DNA of 64,000 nucleotides from positions 1,750,430 through 1,814,429 of the forward strand of contig CACRXP010000033.1 of the NCBI GenBank assembly GCA_902702965.1, given 5' to 3'. This document shows, one piece after another, positions 60,725 to 64,000 of this stretch (positions within the stretch are counted from its first letter, which is position 1; the number at the start of each line of letters is the position of its first letter). Below the pieces are notes generated by a model. It did no database searches. It saw nothing but the letters and a program-made list of their open reading frames with translations, and was not told the DNA's origin. The stretch comes from Spirometra erinaceieuropaei (Eukaryota > Platyhelminthes > Cestoda > Diphyllobothriidea > Diphyllobothriidae). Both the position numbers and the translations under genes were made by a program.

Positions 60725-61305
60725 GAGAGTCAAGATGACGCCTGACGGATGGTGTGGTCGTGCGTGATTCTGCCCTGACTCAGTTTCCCCCTAAAAACGT
60801 CCATGTATGTAAACATAAAGAAATCTGCCAGTAGAACATTCCAAACTCCGACCAGCCCGTTTGAGAGGAAAATTCCCTTATGCTCAATTTTGCCTCATCC
60901 ACATGTAGTTTGTAGTGTAAACGACAAAACTACAAACAAAAACAGACCCAGTAGAAGTTTGCTCTAAGTATGGGACTCTGAATTTCTTAAAAAACGGTAA
61001 CAAAAAGATGAGAGAAACGGCAAAGGTAGATAATTACACATTCATGAAAAATGAAACCCTCTCCAGTATCAGTTGCTGTTGCGTGAATTTTCTAGGTAAA
61101 TTACAGACGACTGCGAATTGAAGTCGGTTACTGGAGTTTGTTGCTCAGGTTTATACACGTCTAGCAAGATACGACCCACAAATAAAAATGCTTCGCGACA
61201 ATTGAATAAAAACTGTTGAGGCACTCGAGCGCAATCGGCGTAGCATTGGCAACACAGAGTAGACATACACAACGGACGCGTTGTTTCAATTTATTAAGTT
61301 TATTT
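60725..61305. other. No gene recognised
   Basis: A short minus frame (61,272-61,069) is open but without a domain. No repeat match within the window. Confidence 0.35.
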
Positions 61306-61309
61306 GCTA

Positions 61310-63130
61310 AGGATTATAGGTAAGGCTTTGGAAAACCCTACTAATTTCCCATCCGCTCGTTAGATATAACTGTACACGGACAATGACAATATCGGTTAAT
61401 AAAATACTAATTGATTCATTTAAGAAGCATTGTTTCGAATAAAAATCTCAGGGGATCGCGCGGTATTTACCTTAGGTCCAGAATGTCAAGAGAAAACTGG
61501 GACACAAATATTCATCAAAGTGTTTCTTGAAGAGTTGCAGGGACGTCGCCTCCACGGCTGACTGAGGCACATCGTTCCATTTCTCCACTACCCTTTGCGT
61601 AAAAAGTTCAGAACGAAGATTCGGCCTGGATATTTTTGTGCCCATCTTCATAGGGTGACCGCGAATATTAGGTGAATGGTGCCACTGAAACATTTCCTCG
61701 AAACTAATTCCATGCTCGATGCCATGTATTATCTTGTAGACGGGGATATGTTCACCCCTTTGCTGCCTGTAACACAGAGAGAATAAATGAAGGCAGTTCA
61801 GTTTTTCTAAGTAGGATGGGCTTTTTAAACCGTTCACCAGTTTTGCTGCGTGACGTTGTAGTCTTTCAGGACATGTTTGGTCCCTTGCTATTACACTTCT
61901 GTACATTGTGATCTAGAAACCACTTCTCGGACCACACTTGCAGTCAGTGCAGATTGTTTTGAAGAGCACTCTGAGCATAAGGATTTTTGTTGACTTGCCA
62001 GAGCTTTACATCATCCGCAAGCATTATCTTACCGTGGTCAAGTTACTAAAGGCTGTCATTAACATAAAGGCTGAAAAGAAATGGTCCCGGAACTGAGTCT
62101 TCAGACAAACTACAAGTCACACTCATCCAGTCTGACATATCATCTCCGATACGGACACGTTGCCGACCAAACAGAGACACCCTTATCCAGTTCAGAAGAT
62201 CTTCCCGGATGCCAACGGTGCCCAATTTGTGAAGAAGGCTTTGTTGAGGAACAGTATCGAAAGCTTTGCGGAAATCGACATACACGACATCGACCTCAAA
62301 ACTCTCTCCAAAAGCCCTGGTCCAGATCTCCAGATAAGCTACCAGATTTTAGAGGAAGGAACGTCCTCTCCGGAAGACATGTTGAAAATCCTGCGAGATG
62401 CTATTTTCTTCATAAAATTGCTGCATAGAGCTCTTCACTAGAGCTTCCATCGTTTTGCATGGGAGGCAAGTTAAGCTAATAGGCCTGGAACTGCTTGATA
62501 GCATCCTGCTACCTCCCTTAAGCAAGGAAATGAGGTTAGCTCTCTTCCAAAGGGATGGCAGCCTTCCTTATCTCATTGGTAGCTCAAAGAGAGTCGAAAG
62601 AGGTTTTGACAACTCCTCTGATAGCTCCTTAAGTGTCAGCCCGAGAATTTCATCGGGTTTAGGAGACTTCTCTGGTTTTATTTGATTGAGGACACGTCCT
62701 ACTTCTTCGACGGGAAAGGTGACGGTTTCAATGACGGCAGTATCTTGGCGCATTTGAGGCTCCCGGCTGTCTTTGCTCATTTCAAACTCCTGATTGTATT
62801 CAGAGGACGCCTCGATAAAACCGACTGCAAAAATTCAGATATTAATTGCACTTTCTGTGACCCTTCCACTAATAGGTTTACGAAGCCATCGTTTAGACAC
62901 GCAATTTCATCCCTATTTTTTCTCCTGCTGCGAATGTACCCATAAAACCCCTTGGGGCATGAAAGGGATTCTGCTATCGGTCGGCGCTCGAAAGAAGTTC
63001 TAGCAACCCATATTTGTTTGCGGCATTCATTGCGCTGCTCATTATATTCGGCGAATGTCATTGGATCGTGAACATACAAATACGTTTTCCACAGCTTCTG
63101 TTTCTTCATCATGGTCTTTTTCGTAATCGG
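61310..63130 (-). mobile_element. LINE family F copy (CR1/L2-like), RT part, frameshifted
   Basis: Minus order: linker 63,112-62,777 (KKQKLWKTYLYVHDPMTFAEYNEQR), RT start 62,780-62,568 (EVGRVLNQIKPEKSPKPDEI), broken RT core (62,440-62,286), 62,285-62,046 (YVDFRKAFDTVPQQSLLHKLG, PGPFLFSLYVNDSL), and C-terminus 61,906-61,472 (LQRHAAKLVNGLKSPSYLEKL, VVEKWNDVPQSAVEA). The 3' UTR matches 32,350-32,450. It is the most complete F copy here. The Y-A-D-D box falls in a decayed gap around 62,000. Confidence 0.82.
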
Positions 63131-64000
63131 AGTGATCCACGGCGGTCGCGCACATAGTGTGGCTATTTTTATTGGACAAAGGGTGTCAATTAGACGCTCT
63201 ATAATCTCGCCAAATTACAGCCAGTGTTGTTCTGAATCTTCCATGTTGACTTACCAAGTTACCTTCAAAAGAGCACGTCTGATTACATTAAACCCACCCT
63301 TCCAAATATTTCTGCGCCTCTTGATTTTTGGTTGTTGGTTCGATAGGAGAGAGCACACGCAGGTAAAAACAATATGCCCACTTAAACCGAGCAGAATCTG
63401 CGGATTCACTTCACTTATAACGAAGGTCAACGCGCGCAGCACGATTTTGAAAAGATTAGCTAAAGTTATATTTTTCGATTCAATTTCTTGATCTCCTGCA
63501 CAGTTTTCCAGTGTAGATCTGACAAAATTTTCAATTTTTTGTCATAAGTTATCTTCGCTTCCCGTCGTGTTTCGGCGATTTGTCATAAAGCAGAAATCTG
63601 GTGTCGTAATTTTTTACCCAACATAGCCTCAATCCTATCAAGACTTTCCTGCATATACAGAAGGCTTTCCTCGTAAAAATATAGAATAGCATCATATTTT
63701 GAACGATAAACCGTCTCCATTGACCGCTTTTATCGTCGGTGTGTTTAGAATTATACTGCTATCTATCTTATCCTACATAGCCTCATTATCCAATTCAGAT
63801 TTATTCATTGTTCTGTTTTGCCAGCTACGAAACTGTCATTTACCCTTTTTATTTCAAGTTTGCATTCTGTTATTGAGTATAATTTGCTTAGTATATACTG
63901 TGCTGTCTGGTCCACCAATATTGACAGCTTTCATAAATCGTTCCATCATACATTGCCGCATCCATATATCCTCGAAGTTTCGGCAGTTAACATCCATATA
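63130..64000. other. Possible decayed 5' part of LINE F; no clear gene
   Basis: The endonuclease of LINE F would be expected here on the minus strand. I could not recognise its motifs; only the join RPPWITPITKKTMMKKQK near 63,110-63,160 continues the linker. Confidence 0.35.

Overview
The window is eukaryotic and almost certainly from a flatworm. The closest fit is a large, repeat-rich tapeworm genome of the diphyllobothriid type (Spirometra/Dibothriocephalus-like). This is inferred from three things seen together: two very short introns (36 and 39 bp), many Penelope-like retroelements with hammerhead-type ribozyme cores, and dense CR1/L2-like plus RTE-like LINE copies. No bacterial operon, CRISPR array or rRNA is visible. 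The species cannot be proved from the sequence alone.

Region 1 (1-22.85 kb, minus strand) is one large host gene whose introns are full of retroelement debris. Twelve exons with matching splice phases assemble into a PRDM9-type protein: a Ser-rich N-terminal stretch, a linker, a C-x2-C-x7-C-x2-H zinc knuckle, a PR/SET domain split over five exons, then C2H2 zinc fingers encoded one finger per 87-bp phase 1-1 exon. The fifth finger runs off the left edge, so more fingers probably follow. The 5' end (start codon) was not found. Introns hold Penelope-like fragments, tRNA-derived SINEs, a 0.5-kb inverted-repeat element, a telomere-like patch and solo hammerhead-type cores.

Region 2 (22.9-27.1 kb) has no gene I can support.

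Region 3 (27.1-63.1 kb) is a retrotransposon graveyard. LINEs run mostly on the minus strand and are nested or abutting. Family D (CR1-like) has copies at 27.15-30.23, 49.30-51.30 and 52.93-57.54 kb. Family B (CR1-like) is at 30.24-32.35 and 38.85-41.81 kb. Family C, related to B, is at 41.81-45.18 kb and carries a 160-175-bp tandem repeat in its 3' UTR and an 876-base assembly gap. An RTE-like element E is at 45.29-48.30 kb. Family F is at 32.35-33.13, 35.59-36.71 and 61.31-63.13 kb, and family G at 59.43-60.72 kb. Every ORF2 carries at least one stop, frameshift, truncation or gap, so no copy looks autonomous; B copy 2 (one nonsense codon, 3' end lost) and E (one frameshift, 3' end lost) are the best preserved. 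A Penelope-like element with inverted terminal hammerhead-type cores lies at 57.88-58.53 kb, and a SINE inverted dimer with a clear 13-bp target-site duplication sits in a LINE ORF1 at 51.97-52.37 kb.

Only the PRDM-like gene looks like a working host gene. The other coding signals are retroelement proteins (APE-type endonuclease, reverse transcriptase, GIY-YIG endonuclease, ORF1).
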